DNA from: Reclinomonas americana ATCC 50394
Taxonomy: Eukaryota > Jakobida > Jakobea > Jakobida
Reading direction: 5' to 3'
Assembly (NCBI GenBank): GCA_048213135.1
Contig: PS015199.1
Span: forward strand, 27,316 to 71,381
DNA length: 44,066 nucleotides
Shown here: positions 19,401 through 30,861 of the stretch, piece after piece
Layout of the letters: every line of letters begins with the position of its first letter
Numbering within the stretch: the first letter of the stretch is position 1
The notes under the pieces: generated by a model
Seen by the model: the letters and a program-made list of their open reading frames with translations, nothing else
What the model was told of the DNA's origin: nothing
The model's database searches: none
Position numbers and translations under genes: made by a program

Positions 19401-22400
19401 ATATGGAAATAGTGTTCGTGTGATCGACATGCTGGCGATGACGATTTCGACTCTGGCTGGCTCCCTAACCGCAGTAGCAGGATCAACTGATGCCACAGGA
19501 ACTGCGGCTCTTTTTAATAACCCTGTCGATATCCAACTTGATCGAGGGCGAGGCGTCCTCTACGTCTCTGATGTTGCGTGTTGCACTGAGATCGTTGCCA
19601 ATTGCGGCGTCAACTCATCACTCGAGATTTTACACAGACGAACAACAACACAATTCGTCAAATCGTTATTAGCACTGGTGTCGTCACAACCATAGCAGGT
19701 GCCGCCGGAGTAGCTGGATCGGCTGATGGGAGTCCACTTACGACTGCGCGGTTCGACAGTCCGGTGAGCGCTTATGATTCTTTCGCGAGCTTGTCAGAAG
19801 ACCTGCTTGCGTCTCAATTGCATCATATTGAACGCAGCATTACATGGCGTTCGATGCGGCGACGTCCGCCCTGTATTTTGCAGGTATGAGGTCGGTTGGT
19901 GGATTGTGAGTCTAGTGTGATGCTTACAGTGTTCTATCTTATCTTGCTCACAGAATTCAATAATTCAACCATTCGTCGTCTCACCATCGGCTCCACCACC
20001 GTCTCGGCCACCCCGGCCACCTCTGGCGTCGCCTCCAGCACCACCGTGACCGCGTCGCTGACATCACTCTCCGCCAGCTGGACGTACTACTACCGTGCCA
20101 TCTCCACCTCCACCGTGCCCAGCACTCTCACCGGCTCTACCATGTCCTTCTCCACCTCCAATTCCATGCCGACTGACGTGGTCTGCCCTGCCACGTATGT
20201 CGCGCCGTCAACGGCCAACGTGCCCGTGTGCACGATGAGTACGAGCGATGGTGACGGTGGCCAGTCGTACACGTATGTCATCACTGGAGGGGCGAGCAGC
20301 AATGTGTTCTCCCTGGGCGGAGGAGGCACACAGCTGCAGATCACCTTGGCGGGACAGTCGGGAAGTCCACTGGTCGTCACGGTTCGCTCGTTCGACAATG
20401 GCACACCTCCGATGTTCTTCGACAAGTCTTTCAGTGTGACGTCGGGTGAGTGGATGTTGGATTGGGAGTGCTGTTTGGTGTGGATGCTGACCTTGTCTTC
20501 CCGTCAGTGAACAATGCGCCAACGGCGGTGACACTGAGTACGAGCTCGTACTTTCCACCCAGCACGGTGGGACAGGCGATCGGCACGATGAGCACGAGTG
20601 ATGTGGACTCGCAGCAGTCGTTCACGTACTCGGTGGTGGGTGGTGCGAGCAGCGCATTGGTGACGATTGTGTCTGGCAATCAGCTGCAGTTTGCGAATGC
20701 GGGTGTGACGGTGTCGCTGGTGGTGATTGTGCGTACAACCGACAATGGCATTCCCGCCATGTCATTCGATCAGACCCTCAACATTGCTGGTGTGTGCGAT
20801 TGTGATTGCGTATGAGGTTGTGATTCACGATGATGCTGATTGCCTTTGTCACAAAACACAGCACCTGCTGTGGCATCTATGTCGGCCACCTTCGTGTCGG
20901 CACTGGCTGGCCAGTTGATAACACTGACGGGAACTGCGCTGGTAAACAACTCGGCCGATGCGTCGGCGTATGTGCTTGCCACTCCTCTCTGCGGCGCCAC
21001 AACACCACCGACTGCCGTGGCCAGCACCACCGTCAGCAGCACATTCGGCAGTGCGACCAGCATCACGCTGACGATCGGAGCGGCGGGTGCAGCTGGTGGA
21101 ACATACGAGCTGTGCACGCGATGGACGCCAGCCAACGCATATCTGGCTGTGTCTGCATTCGCGATCGGTGAGGAATGAGGGAAAGGGAGAATGCAGGGAG
21201 AAGTCGGCCTTTGTGTGTTTGTTTGTTTGTTTGTTTGTTTGTGGGTGTGCTGAGCTGTGCTTCTGTTCCTTCTTCTTTCCTTCTTCTTTGTCTATCTTGT
21301 TCTCTCTCTCTCTCCTCTCTCCCTCTCTCTCTTTTTGTATATACGTGCGTGCGTGTGTGTGTGTGTGTGTGCATTCGTGTGTTCGTGTGTTCGTGTGTGT
21401 GTGTTTGTATGTTTGTGTTTGTGATTGTTTGTGTGAGCTGAACCCAATTGTTGAACGATTGTGCAGGAAATGTGGCACCCAGCGACATTCTGCTGTCTGG
21501 TGCGCAGACGTATTCGAGTGCGGCAGTGCCATTCACCGTGGGCACACTGAGCATGGTGGATCTCAACACCGGACAGTCGCCGACATTCAGCATCGTGGGC
21601 GGCGTGCATGCGGGTCTGTTCAGTCTGGTTGGCGGCAATCAGCTGACCATCTCGGTAGCTCCGCCACTGAGTCGGCGACTGCAAGTGTTTGTGCAAGTGA
21701 GCGACGGGGCGCTGACATACACCAAGCAGTTTGCGATCGTCTATGGTGCGTGGGTGGGAGATGGGAGGGAGGGGAAGGAGAGGGAGAAGAGAGACGTTGA
21801 GAGAGTATGACCAAGGAAGACGAGCGGAGGATGTCTTGAGAGTGAAGAGGAAAGAGGAACAGGGGAAGGGAGAAGAAGAGAATGGGAGAGGGAACTGTCG
21901 TGTGAAGGAGTGGGTAAAGGACCAGGTGTAGATGTAAGCGGTGAACGGCGGAGAGTGGAGGTGTTGAGAAAGAAGTATGGGGTGAAGCGCAAGAGTGGAG
22001 GCTTTGAGAGAGATGAAGAGTTATGGGCAACGGTGAGGAGCAGGGCAGCGGTATCCTGGGGAAACAGGCATGCAGTGAGCGTCAGGAAGGCAGCAATGAC
22101 AAGAATTAATGGACAGGCTTTTGGTGGTGTGAGAGGTGAAGTAGCTGGTGGGGGGGGGGGGGGGGAAGGATGAAGTGCAGAGCTGCAGCGATGTCACGGG
22201 GAAACGAGAAAAGGCGACAAACCAGGAGCACACAAGGCAGCGACTTCAGAAGTTTGAGTTCAGACTTGGAGTGAAGCGAACATGGTCGTGAGTTGTGATG
22301 AGAGGGTGAAGCGTACAGGAGGTGATTTCGACGCCACTTTCAATGTCGTTCTTGCCCGTTTTCGGCTGTGCGGATCGTCCTTTCTCTCCACAGACGTGTG

Positions 22401-23290
22401 CTTGTCCTTGTTGATTCTCCCTCGCTCCCTTTCTTTTCACTCGGTTCGTGGTAGATATCATGCTCGGTGTGCACTGTGAGACACGGGAATGTGTGAGTGG
22501 TGCTGACGACGATTGCGGATGCTTGTGCAGCAACGAATGCTGGTTGTTCAACTGTGCAGAATGGAGTTGTGGCTCGTTGCGTTACTTGATTGCTCCAGGT
22601 TGCGCAATCCTCTGCGGTCTCACTCGCTCTCGCATCGAGCAGCTGCGTTGGAAGTGTGCCTGTTCGAGGCCGTGGATCGTCCTGGCGGCACGATCGTGGC
22701 TGTAATGGCCTCTCTTCCGAGTGAAGTGGGGTGTTGCGAACTGTGTGATCTGTACCCGCTGTGCCGATCGTGGACCTTTCTGGATGCTGCGGCGGCATCG
22801 AACACGTATGGTGTGAGTGTGTGCACGCTGAAGGCATGTGATTGGAAGGAGAGAGTTCGTGAGGAGGTGACCGACTCACCTCCCTGTTGCTCACAGAGCA
22901 CCGTGCCAGCGACAGCAGCCAATGCAGAGACGAGCAACGTGTGTGGCTCGCATTTCTGCTTGGTGTCGGGGCGCAAGACGAGTGCGGCGGCGTACGACAG
23001 CAGCGGCTTCCAGACGAGCACGGGTGAGTCCTCGCAGAGAAAAGAGATGAGGGAGAGATCTGTGACTGACATTGTATGCAGACCGACCTGGCGGCGATCT
23101 CTCGTGGGCCATCAAGACGACGACCGGACCACAAGCATGCTCGCTGTGGTGCTCACAGCTGACCGCCTGCGGCTCGTGGACATTCACGGCGTCGACGAAG
23201 CAGTGTGTGCCGAAGAGTGGCGTGGTAGCGACGTCGACGGCGACCGCGTGTGCCACGAGTGGCGATTGCACGTCGGGGTTGAAGATTTGA
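15677..23290 (+). CDS. secreted NHL/FN3/cadherin-like/PAN protein, paralog B (24 exons, about 1576 aa)
   Basis: Exons: 15677-15743, 15848-16083, 16150-16196, 16287-16391, 16499-16550, 16639-16963, 17131-17235, 17297-17370, 17435-18098, 18340-18572, 18634-18843, 18908-19096, 19168-19309, 19394-19572, 19638-19763, 19838-19883, 19954-20445, 20508-20789, 20862-21167, 21467-21745, 22531-22575, 22643-22833, 22897-23023, 23082-23290. Every exon has the same length and phase as in gene A except exon 3, which is one codon shorter. Domain order is the same: signal peptide MRALIAVALLVHLLCL, two FN3-interrupting NHL propellers, cadherin-like and IPT-like domains, and a PAN-like Cys-rich tail ending SGLKI. 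Most differences from gene A are scattered substitutions, with some tracts nearly identical. Intron 22 starts GC and is open in frame (see separate entry). It is a direct tandem duplicate, probably with the same secreted role. Confidence 0.88.
21746..22530 (+). other. gene B intron 20 (785 nt), counterpart of gene A intron 20
   Basis: Starts GTGCGT, ends TTGTGCAG, and aligns with 14026-14807 over its full length with scattered substitutions and small indels. It includes a run of about 14 G near 22148-22163 that gene A lacks. No exon was seen. Confidence 0.65.
22834..22896 (+). other. GC-AG intron in gene B that is also open in frame
   Basis: Gene A has AAG followed by GTACGT at the end of exon 22. 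Gene B has AAG followed by GCATGT at the same position. The acceptor CTCACAG is intact. The gene B intron is 63 nt, a multiple of three, with no stop codon, so retention would add 21 residues including three cysteines. The gene A intron is 66 nt and has an in-frame TGA, so it must be spliced. Confidence 0.7.
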
Positions 23291-23970
23291 GGGAAGCGTT
23301 TGCGTGATGCCATTCATCGGCTTGGCGGAGAAGCACAGAAGTGTCGAATACATGATGGACCACAAGCCCATGCAATTTGAGTCTCAGGAGATGACGATGA
23401 CCAAGCGCGAAGGTTCAGCAACAGTGGACGAGCAGAGAAGCACAGAAGAGGCGATTCATGCAATTCATCGACATTGAGTCTCAGAAGATGACGAAGACAG
23501 TCTCGCATGAGCAGTTGCGAAGGTACAGCAACAGTGGACGAGCAGTGAAGCACAGAAGCTTCGAAGAATACATGTCACCATACAGGACGTCAACACTCAT
23601 GCAATTCATCGGCATTGAGTCTCAGAAGATGACAATGACAGTCTCGCACGAGCAATCGCGAAGGTATAGTAGCAGTGGCGCGCATATATGAGCAGAAAAG
23701 CACAGAAGCGTCGACATGTCGAAGAATACACGTCACTTACAGGACCTCATGCAATTCATCGACACTGGAGCCTCACGCGACTACAATGTCAGCCTCCAGC
23801 TCAGAAGACGACGATGACGAGCCCACCAGTGAACGCATCTCTCCTCGTCGTCCACATGGCCAAGGCGCCCGAGGCAGTGCAGCTGGTGGCATGATCGTGG
23901 TCTCGCCAGAGGCATACGCGCGCGCAGCAGTCTCGCATGAGCAGTCGCGAAGGCACAGCAATAGTGGCAA
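23291..23970. repeat. degenerate tandem repeat, about 90-150 bp units, running into the gap
   Basis: After the gene B stop, a phrase beginning 'catgcaattcatcgacattg' followed by 'agtctcagaagatgac', a '..cagtctcgcatgagcag' segment and 'gcgaaggtacagcaacagtg' recurs with substitutions. Copies of the first phrase start at about 23369, 23457, 23598 and 23748, and a partial copy of the later phrases lies at about 23927-23968. Spacing is irregular (about 89, 141, 150). The last copies are interrupted by the possible exon at 23786. Confidence 0.75.
23786..23970 (+). CDS. possible first exon of the PUB/UBX-like gene, acidic N-terminus
   Basis: An ATG at 23786 opens MSASSSEDDDDEPTSER followed by a basic, Gly-rich stretch and VSPEAYARAA, after which the frame enters the repeat phrase and then the gap. 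The composition (Ser plus acidic cluster, then Arg/Pro/Gly) looks like a disordered protein N-terminus and differs from the repeat around it. No donor can be fixed: GTCTCG at about 23930 is one candidate. Linking it to the gene downstream of the gap is only positional inference. Confidence 0.3.
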
Positions 23971-24761
23971 NNNNNNNNNNNNNNNNNNNNNNNNNNNNNN
24001 NNNNNNNNNNNNNNNNNNNNNNNNNNNNNNNNNNNNNNNNNNNNNNNNNNNNNNNNNNNNNNNNNNNNNNNNNNNNNNNNNNNNNNNNNNNNNNNNNNNN
24101 NNNNNNNNNNNNNNNNNNNNNNNNNNNNNNNNNNNNNNNNNNNNNNNNNNNNNNNNNNNNNNNNNNNNNNNNNNNNNNNNNNNNNNNNNNNNNNNNNNNN
24201 NNNNNNNNNNNNNNNNNNNNNNNNNNNNNNNNNNNNNNNNNNNNNNNNNNNNNNNNNNNNNNNNNNNNNNNNNNNNNNNNNNNNNNNNNNNNNNNNNNNN
24301 NNNNNNNNNNNNNNNNNNNNNNNNNNNNNNNNNNNNNNNNNNNNNNNNNNNNNNNNNNNNNNNNNNNNNNNNNNNNNNNNNNNNNNNNNNNNNNNNNNNN
24401 NNNNNNNNNNNNNNNNNNNNNNNNNNNNNNNNNNNNNNNNNNNNNNNNNNNNNNNNNNNNNNNNNNNNNNNNNNNNNNNNNNNNNNNNNNNNNNNNNNNN
24501 NNNNNNNNNNNNNNNNNNNNNNNNNNNNNNNNNNNNNNNNNNNNNNNNNNNNNNNNNNNNNNNNNNNNNNNNNNNNNNNNNNNNNNNNNNNNNNNNNNNN
24601 NNNNNNNNNNNNNNNNNNNNNNNNNNNNNNNNNNNNNNNNNNNNNNNNNNNNNNNNNNNNNNNNNNNNNNNNNNNNNNNNNNNNNNNNNNNNNNNNNNNN
24701 NNNNNNNNNNNNNNNNNNNNNNNNNNNNNNNNNNNNNNNNNNNNNNNNNNNNNNNNNNNNN
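23971..24761. other. assembly gap (791 N)
   Basis: Unsequenced interval between the repeat downstream of gene B and the upstream exons of the PUB/UBX-like gene. Sequence immediately right of it (24762-24920) is pyrimidine-rich and intron-like. Confidence 0.95.
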
Positions 24762-24930
24762 CCTGGCTGTCACTTTCCGTCACCGTCTCTTTGTTTCTTG
24801 CGTTGTTCGTTTCTCTTCCTGTTGTCTGCTGCTCTGGCGTGCCTGTCTCTGTCGCTCTCCCTGCGTGTGTCCCTCCTGTCTCTTTCTTTCTTCCTCTCCG
24901 TCTCTCTCGCATGGATCGTGCAGAAAGCAG

Positions 24931-27900
24931 AAAGCAATGTACGATCAATGCAAGAAAGAAATAGGGAAGAGAGAGAAGTATTCAGAAAAGGAAGGCGCCT
25001 CTCGCTCTCCTTTTTTGTCTGCTGCAGTATGTCTCGTTCTCTCTCTCTCTCTCTCCTTCTTCCCGTCATTCGCTGTCTGGCTGATCTCCTGTTGTCTCGT
25101 TCTCTCTGCTTCTCTCTTTTTTGAATGTTTGCTTGTTAGCTGCACGCTCCTCGCTTTCTTTCTCCCATTATCTTTCTCTCCCTCTCCCTCCACTCACCGT
25201 GTCGTCATCGATCAGCCTCTTGCATCCTTTCTTTCGTGCTGTGCATGCAACCTGCGTTATCGACTTCACGAATCGTCTTTCCCTGTGATTTCATCTTGTT
25301 ATCGCGCTCGCTCACCTCTTTAATTTCAATCCTCCCTTCTGCACGCAGATGTACTGCTGCTGTGGATACTGCCGCAAGGACGACGTTGCGTGTTGACTTC
25401 ACCCACGCCCACTTCCGTCTCGTGCTCACTCTCGCTGTCGCAGTGCTGCTCCTGCTTGTGCTGCTGCCTCTGCAAATCCATGTTCTGCCCGCTGATGTGG
25501 CCCTGCTATTGTTGCGTCCCTTATCCCGTGATTGTGGCGCTTGCATGTAACTAATTCTTTGCCGACATCTAGGTTGTTGGGCGAGTACGTTGCGTCGATC
25601 GATTTCTCTGCCTCTCTGTGCTCGTTGGTTGTTCACCTCTTACTCTGTGTGGCGCAGCGTTCGCAAGGCGCAGAGTGAAGAGGCCACAGCCAAGGAGACT
25701 GCCGTCCAGCGCAATGAAGCCGCCTACGCAGCGTGGACACGCAACAAGGATCAGCGACGGAGAGAGCGAGGTACTTTGGCGTCGCAACCACATCGTTTCT
25801 ATGAATGTTGTTGCTCACCTGCCTTGCAATACAGCCGCCGCCGCCGATGGCACGGGGGTCGCGTCTGCCGCAATGCCGCAGACAGTGCCCATGAGCGGTC
25901 ATCAGGTTTGTCGTCTCTTCACTCTATTTGTCTCTTTCTCTGCCCCGCAGTCGCCTTCCTGGTTACCTGTTTTCACATGTCTGTGCACTCAGTGTCGCAA
26001 GCACGTCTCCTCTCTACGGAGAGCGCTCACTTTGTCTTCATACGCAGGAAGTGGAGCTTCGTGACTTGCCCAGTCGTCAGGTGACGCCGATTGAGTGTGA
26101 TTCGATATGCATCCTGCATCTCACACACCTCTTGCAGGCTGCGCAGGCACCGGCAGCACTGTATCGAGTTGCGCTTGCCGATTCCACCGACAATCCACCT
26201 GTCTGCGTTGCTCACCCATGCGCTGTTAGGGATCCGCCCCCGAAGCATCGCCGTCTCATTACGGAGTTTCGCTCCGTGTTCAAGTTCACGTTCACTCCCT
26301 GTCGCTCACCTTCACTTGCAGAATGGTGCCGCCGATGGCGCTGGTCGGTCACCTCTGCACCAAGTTGCGCACGCAGGAGAAGAAGAATATGAAGAAGACC
26401 AAGATAGAAGGGAGCAGAGGTAACAGTGAGGAGAAGAAACGCAAGAGGAATAAGAAGTAGACCGGGAGGGCGATCTGTTCTCCTGTTGCTGATTATTCGC
26501 CGACGCTGCAGAATGGTGCCGTCGAGCCACTCCATCGCTCGCTAGTTGCGTGTTTCTGTGTTTTTACCTCCTCATCTTGGTGTCTCACACTCTATCCGCT
26601 GCAGGACCCAAGGTTGTGCGCATGTTGTGGACTTTGCCTTGTTTACCATATCGCCTCACTTCACTCTTTCGCACAGCATGCCGCGCTCTGTTGCCGATGC
26701 CAGCCAAGTTCTGTCACCCTTCCTGTTCTCTCCAATCCCTTCAATCTCTCACGCCCATGTTGCTGCAGATCTACTTGCAAGAAGAGCCAGAACTGGTTCG
26801 TCGTCACGCACACATGCTCTTCACCCCCCGGTCACTCACTTCCCCCTCGCAGTCTGGCATGCAGTCTCCCGTGTATCACTCGCAGCACCTCTCGGTACCA
26901 AATTCACGGCCAGGCACGCACGACGCCTCCGGACGCCCCATGTCGCTGGCCGACATGGAGGACGCGCTGCGACGCGACACGCCGCCCATCTCACCCGTGT
27001 CGGCATTGGCTGGTGCGTGGCGCGCGAATGCACAATGGCGGCCCTGCTTGTGGTACTCATTCATCGAAAATTGGCAGCCTCGTCCCCGTCGCGAGCCATG
27101 GTCGGCGGCTCGCCCTCGTCGTACGCCTCAGTGCGACAAAACTCGGCCAGCTTCCTCGCTCCACCGTCACCATCGTCAGCTCCTCCGGCGCCTGGAAGCC
27201 GACAGTCGCGTTCGCCGCAGGTGTCGGACGACGATGACCAGGACTTGCCAGAACCTCCGCCACCGCTGAGACCACCACCATGTGCGTGAGGCGATTACGG
27301 GCTCTCACAGTTCGAAGAATAAGACGAAGAACAAGAACAAGGAGGAGGAGGAGGAGGAAGAGGAAGAGGACTCTGCCTGTTTGCATCATCTTGCCCGTTC
27401 CTTATTCGTCTTGTCTTCTGACACCTTCCTTCTTTCCTTCCTTCTCATTTCTCTCACTCGTTGCTTCCTTCTTCTATCTCTTCGCTTCCTTGTCGGCTTC
27501 CAAGTCTACTCTTCTACACCNNNNNNNNNNNNNNNNNNNNNNNNNNNNNNNNNNNNNNNNNNNNNNNNNNNNNNNNNNNNNNNNNNNNNNNNNNNNNNNN
27601 NNNNNNNNNNNNNNNNNNNNNNNNNNNNNNNNNNNNNNNNNNNNNNNNNNNNNNNNNNNNNNNNNNNNNNNNNNNNNNNNNNNNNNNNNNNNNNNNNNNN
27701 NNNNNNNNNNNNNNNNNNNNNNNNNNNNNNNNNNNNNNNNNNNNNNNNNNNNNNNNNNNNNNNNNNNNNNNNNNNNNNNNNNNNNNNNNNNNNNNNNNNN
27801 NNNNNNNNNNNNNNNNNNNNNNNNNNNNNNNNNNNNNNNNNNNNNNNNNNNNNNNNNNNNNNNNNNNNNNNNNNNNNNNNNNNNNNNNNNNNNNNNNNNN

Positions 27901-30586
27901 NNNNNNNNNNNNNNNNNNNNNNNNNNNNNNNNNNNNNNNNNNNNNNNNNNNNNNNNNNNNNNNNNNNNNNNNNNNNNNNNNNNNNNNNNNNNNNNNNNTC
28001 TCTCTCTGTGTGTGTGTGTGTCTTCTTTCAATTGTTGTTTCGTTCTTTATGTTTCGTGTATCCTTTCATTCTTGGTGTCCATCTCTCCGATTTTCCTTTC
28101 TCTTGTCTCTAATTTCCCTTTCTTTTCACTCCCGCACTCTATCCGTCTCCTTTCAATCGTTCTTTCGTTCTTCAAATATTTTTCATGCATCCTCTCAATC
28201 TTGGTGTCCATCTTTCTCTCAATTTCTCGCTTTTCCGTGTTTCTCTCTCCCTCATTAATTCTCAATCTGTTCCTTCCTTTCAATCGGGTCTCAGTTTCTC
28301 TCTCCCTTCTCTCATTTTGTCGTACTTTTCCCTTCACATTTGCTTTTTCCTTGTCTTACCGCCCTCTCTCTCATGCTCTCCTCTTTTCCCCAGTCACTCA
28401 CCCTTTCTTCCCCCTTCGCCTCCCAGCGACTGTCGCCGACTTGTACCCACCCCTGCCAGTCGTGGTCAGCCCCACTTCCTCCGCTGCCATCGCCGCCGCT
28501 GGAATGGCCAGTCCTCACCGCCGCGAGTTTTCCGTGTCACCGTATGTCGCCGCTCTGCCCGTATTTGCATCTCCCCAATTCTCACCCTCGTTTCACCAAT
28601 GCAGCATGTATGGCCGGCGCATGTTGGGTCAGCTCGAGAGCCTGGAGGAGGTATCAGCGCCATGAATCATTCATGCCCTCATCGTTTGCTCATACACTGT
28701 GTAACAGGCGGCGTTCTCCACTGCGACGCTGCTGCGTGACGACCTTGTCGCTGTGGTGCTCACCGACGAGACATTGGCTTCTCTCTGCCGTTGCGTCTAT
28801 CATCGTTTCAGCTGATCAATGCTGCTTTGCTGACTTGCTGGCTGTAGGAGACGACCTCATTAGCCGCCTCTTCCGTACTCGCATTTTCGTTGCTCTGGAG
28901 ACCGCGGGCACGGTGGAGGTCGCGCATCGCGTCCTCTACTGCCTGCAGCGCGCCTTTGGCAATGTGGTGGATCATCCGTCGGACCAGCGGTATCGCCACC
29001 TGCGAATGAGCAATGCTCTTGTGGCGCAGAATTTGGTGGCCGTGCGAGGTTCGCCTCGGTGGATTTGTCGCCTGTTCGTGCGAATTCTCACTTTCTCTCC
29101 CCTATCACAGGTGTTGTTGACTTGCTAAAAGTGGGCGGTTTTGTGGAGCAGGATATCGAAGGCCACGCAACCTTGGTGTTGCAGTCGAGCACTGGTTTGT
29201 CTCGTCTCGTCCCTCCTTCGCTTGGCACTTTCTCACCCGCTGTTGCAGCCGGTGCCGCATGCCCGCAACGCATGTGCCTCATCCACTTGCTGTCGCTGTA
29301 CCTCGAGGATCTAAGCCTCGTGCTCAGCCGCCTGCCGTTGACCGCCCCCTTTGTCGCTCTGTATGCTTTCCACCCGTTGCTGCTTGATTTCAATGGTACT
29401 TTGAGAAAGAACAGACCGCGAGAGACTCTGTGCGTGTGTGTGTGAGAGACAAGACAAGAGACAGTCAGAGAATGTGAGAGTTAGTGCATCCGAGAACGTG
29501 TCTCAGAGAGAGATTAAGACACGCGCACCCTCTCTCCCTCGCACTCACGCACACTGTCTCCTTCCCTCTCTGACGCCTCACTTGCAGACAACCGCTCTTT
29601 CTTGCCTTTCCCTCCCTTGTACTCACCGCGTTGTCGTCGCAGAATGGCTCTCGGCGGACACTGCCACCCTGGAAGAGGTGTGCGACTTGACTGCGTCGCT
29701 GTGTTTGATGAGCTCGCTGACTTGTTTTTCACAGGTCCTCGTCGCTCCAGCGGCACCTCCATCCCCACCGCCACCTCCCCCGCCTCCCCCGCCCTTTGTG
29801 CCCGCCGATCCGCTTCCTCCACCACCACCCTACAGCGAAGACGCACCGCTGGCCCACGCCGGCGTGTTACCGCCCCCGCCAGTGGCCGTCGCGCGCAATG
29901 TGCGCTTCACGTTCTTGATGGCGCACTCGGGGCAGGAGATGCAGGTGGAGATGCCGTCGAATGCCCCGGTTGCGGTGGGTGGTTTTTTAGACGACAATGA
30001 GTAGTAGAGCTGCTCATGACCATCACCTTCTCCATACACAGGCCCTGTACGACCACTGGCAGCAACAGGCGCCACAGGCGCGAGGTTTTGGTGATTTTGA
30101 GTTGTATACGCTGGGTCGGCGGCAAAAGTCGACCATGCGGCCGTTGTCGCCGCTGCGTGATCTCAGTGTGGAGGTGGCAGTTGCGTGCAAGAGGGGCAAG
30201 TAGAGGGAAAGTAGAAAAGGGAAGGATGGAGAAAGGGGAAGAGAAGGAGAAGAAAGGAGAAAGAAAAGAAGAGAAATGAATGACTGGGAAGAGAGAGTGA
30301 GAAAGGAAGAAGAAGTGAGGAAAGATAGAGGAGACGGAAGAGAAAGGAAGAGAGGAGAAAACGAGAAGGGGTGGAGAGAGAAGAAGGCAGAAGAAAGACA
30401 GACAGTCTCTCACTATCTCAAATACAGTCAATCCTCTGCGATTTGGGTTGCACTGCAGCCTCATTCCCTCTGCTCCTCACCCTTCTCCTCCTTTGCCCCT
30501 TTTCCCCCCTTCACTTCCCCCTTCCGCAGGACCTCAACGGCGGCGTGGTCGTGGTACACGGCGAACCCATCCGACAACCCCAATGA
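24931..30586 (+). CDS. PUB and UBX-like domain protein, probable p97/VCP cofactor (5' end uncertain)
   Basis: Well-supported exons, all in phase: 26853-27012, 27078-27281, 28427-28541, 28605-28650, 28708-28789, 28848-29048, 29111-29194, 29249-29395, 29643-29677, 29735-29974, 30042-30179, 30530-30586 (stop TGA). The PUB domain lies at 28848-29395, with the family pattern NxxxxPSDxRYRxLRxSN followed by GVVDLLKVGGF; PUB domains bind the p97/VCP C-terminal tail. Then come a polyproline segment and a ubiquitin-fold, UBX-like end (NVRFTFLMAHSGQEM..ALYDHW..FELYTLG). Less certain upstream exons: 24931-25026, 25349-25384, 25444-25510, 25573-25588, 25658-25770, 25835-25905, 26048-26080, 26138-26167, 26322-26363, 26512-26544, 26769-26795. 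These give a Cys-dense segment (MYCCCGYC..CCSCLCCCLC) that could be palmitoylated, then a charged coiled-coil-like stretch. PUB plus UBX resembles UBXN6/UBXD1. The upstream part could be a separate gene. Confidence 0.65.
27282..28426 (+). other. large intron of the PUB/UBX-like gene with a 478-nt gap
   Basis: Starts GTGCGT after a polyproline exon, contains a (GAG)n tract at about 27340-27370, an N gap at 27521-27998 and pyrimidine-rich sequence with two similar phrases ('ctttcattcttggtgtcca' near 28062 and a copy near 28194). Ends CTCCCAG. No exon was recognised. Confidence 0.7.
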
Positions 30587-30861
30587 AAATTAAAATCCAT
30601 CTCACTGCATGTGGTATGAACATTCCAACACATCAATACACACACATTTCCGTTTCCGTCGCAGACACACCACCACCACCACCTCCTCCACCATGACACG
30701 CACAAGAAAAAATTGCCGTTTCCAAAACGACCAGCGCAGACAAGGGAGAGAGAAGGGGAGGGAGTGACTGTCACACTTCAACCAACTACCATCCGCCAGC
30801 ACATACAACATAGAGGGATCAAAAAACAAACTAACTTTGACAACAACAACAACAACAACAA
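30587..30861. other. 275-bp spacer between convergent stop codons
   Basis: The stop of the PUB/UBX-like gene (30584-30586) and that of the MSP-RING gene (30862-30864) face each other. The spacer holds a (CCA)n tract at about 30665-30690 and a (CAA)n tract at about 30839-30861. AATAAA is not evident on either strand. Confidence 0.7.

Noticed and set aside
23291-23785. A continuation of gene B or a third degraded paralog downstream of its stop
   Set aside because: The sequence consists of short diverged tandem units with no NHL, cadherin or PAN signature.
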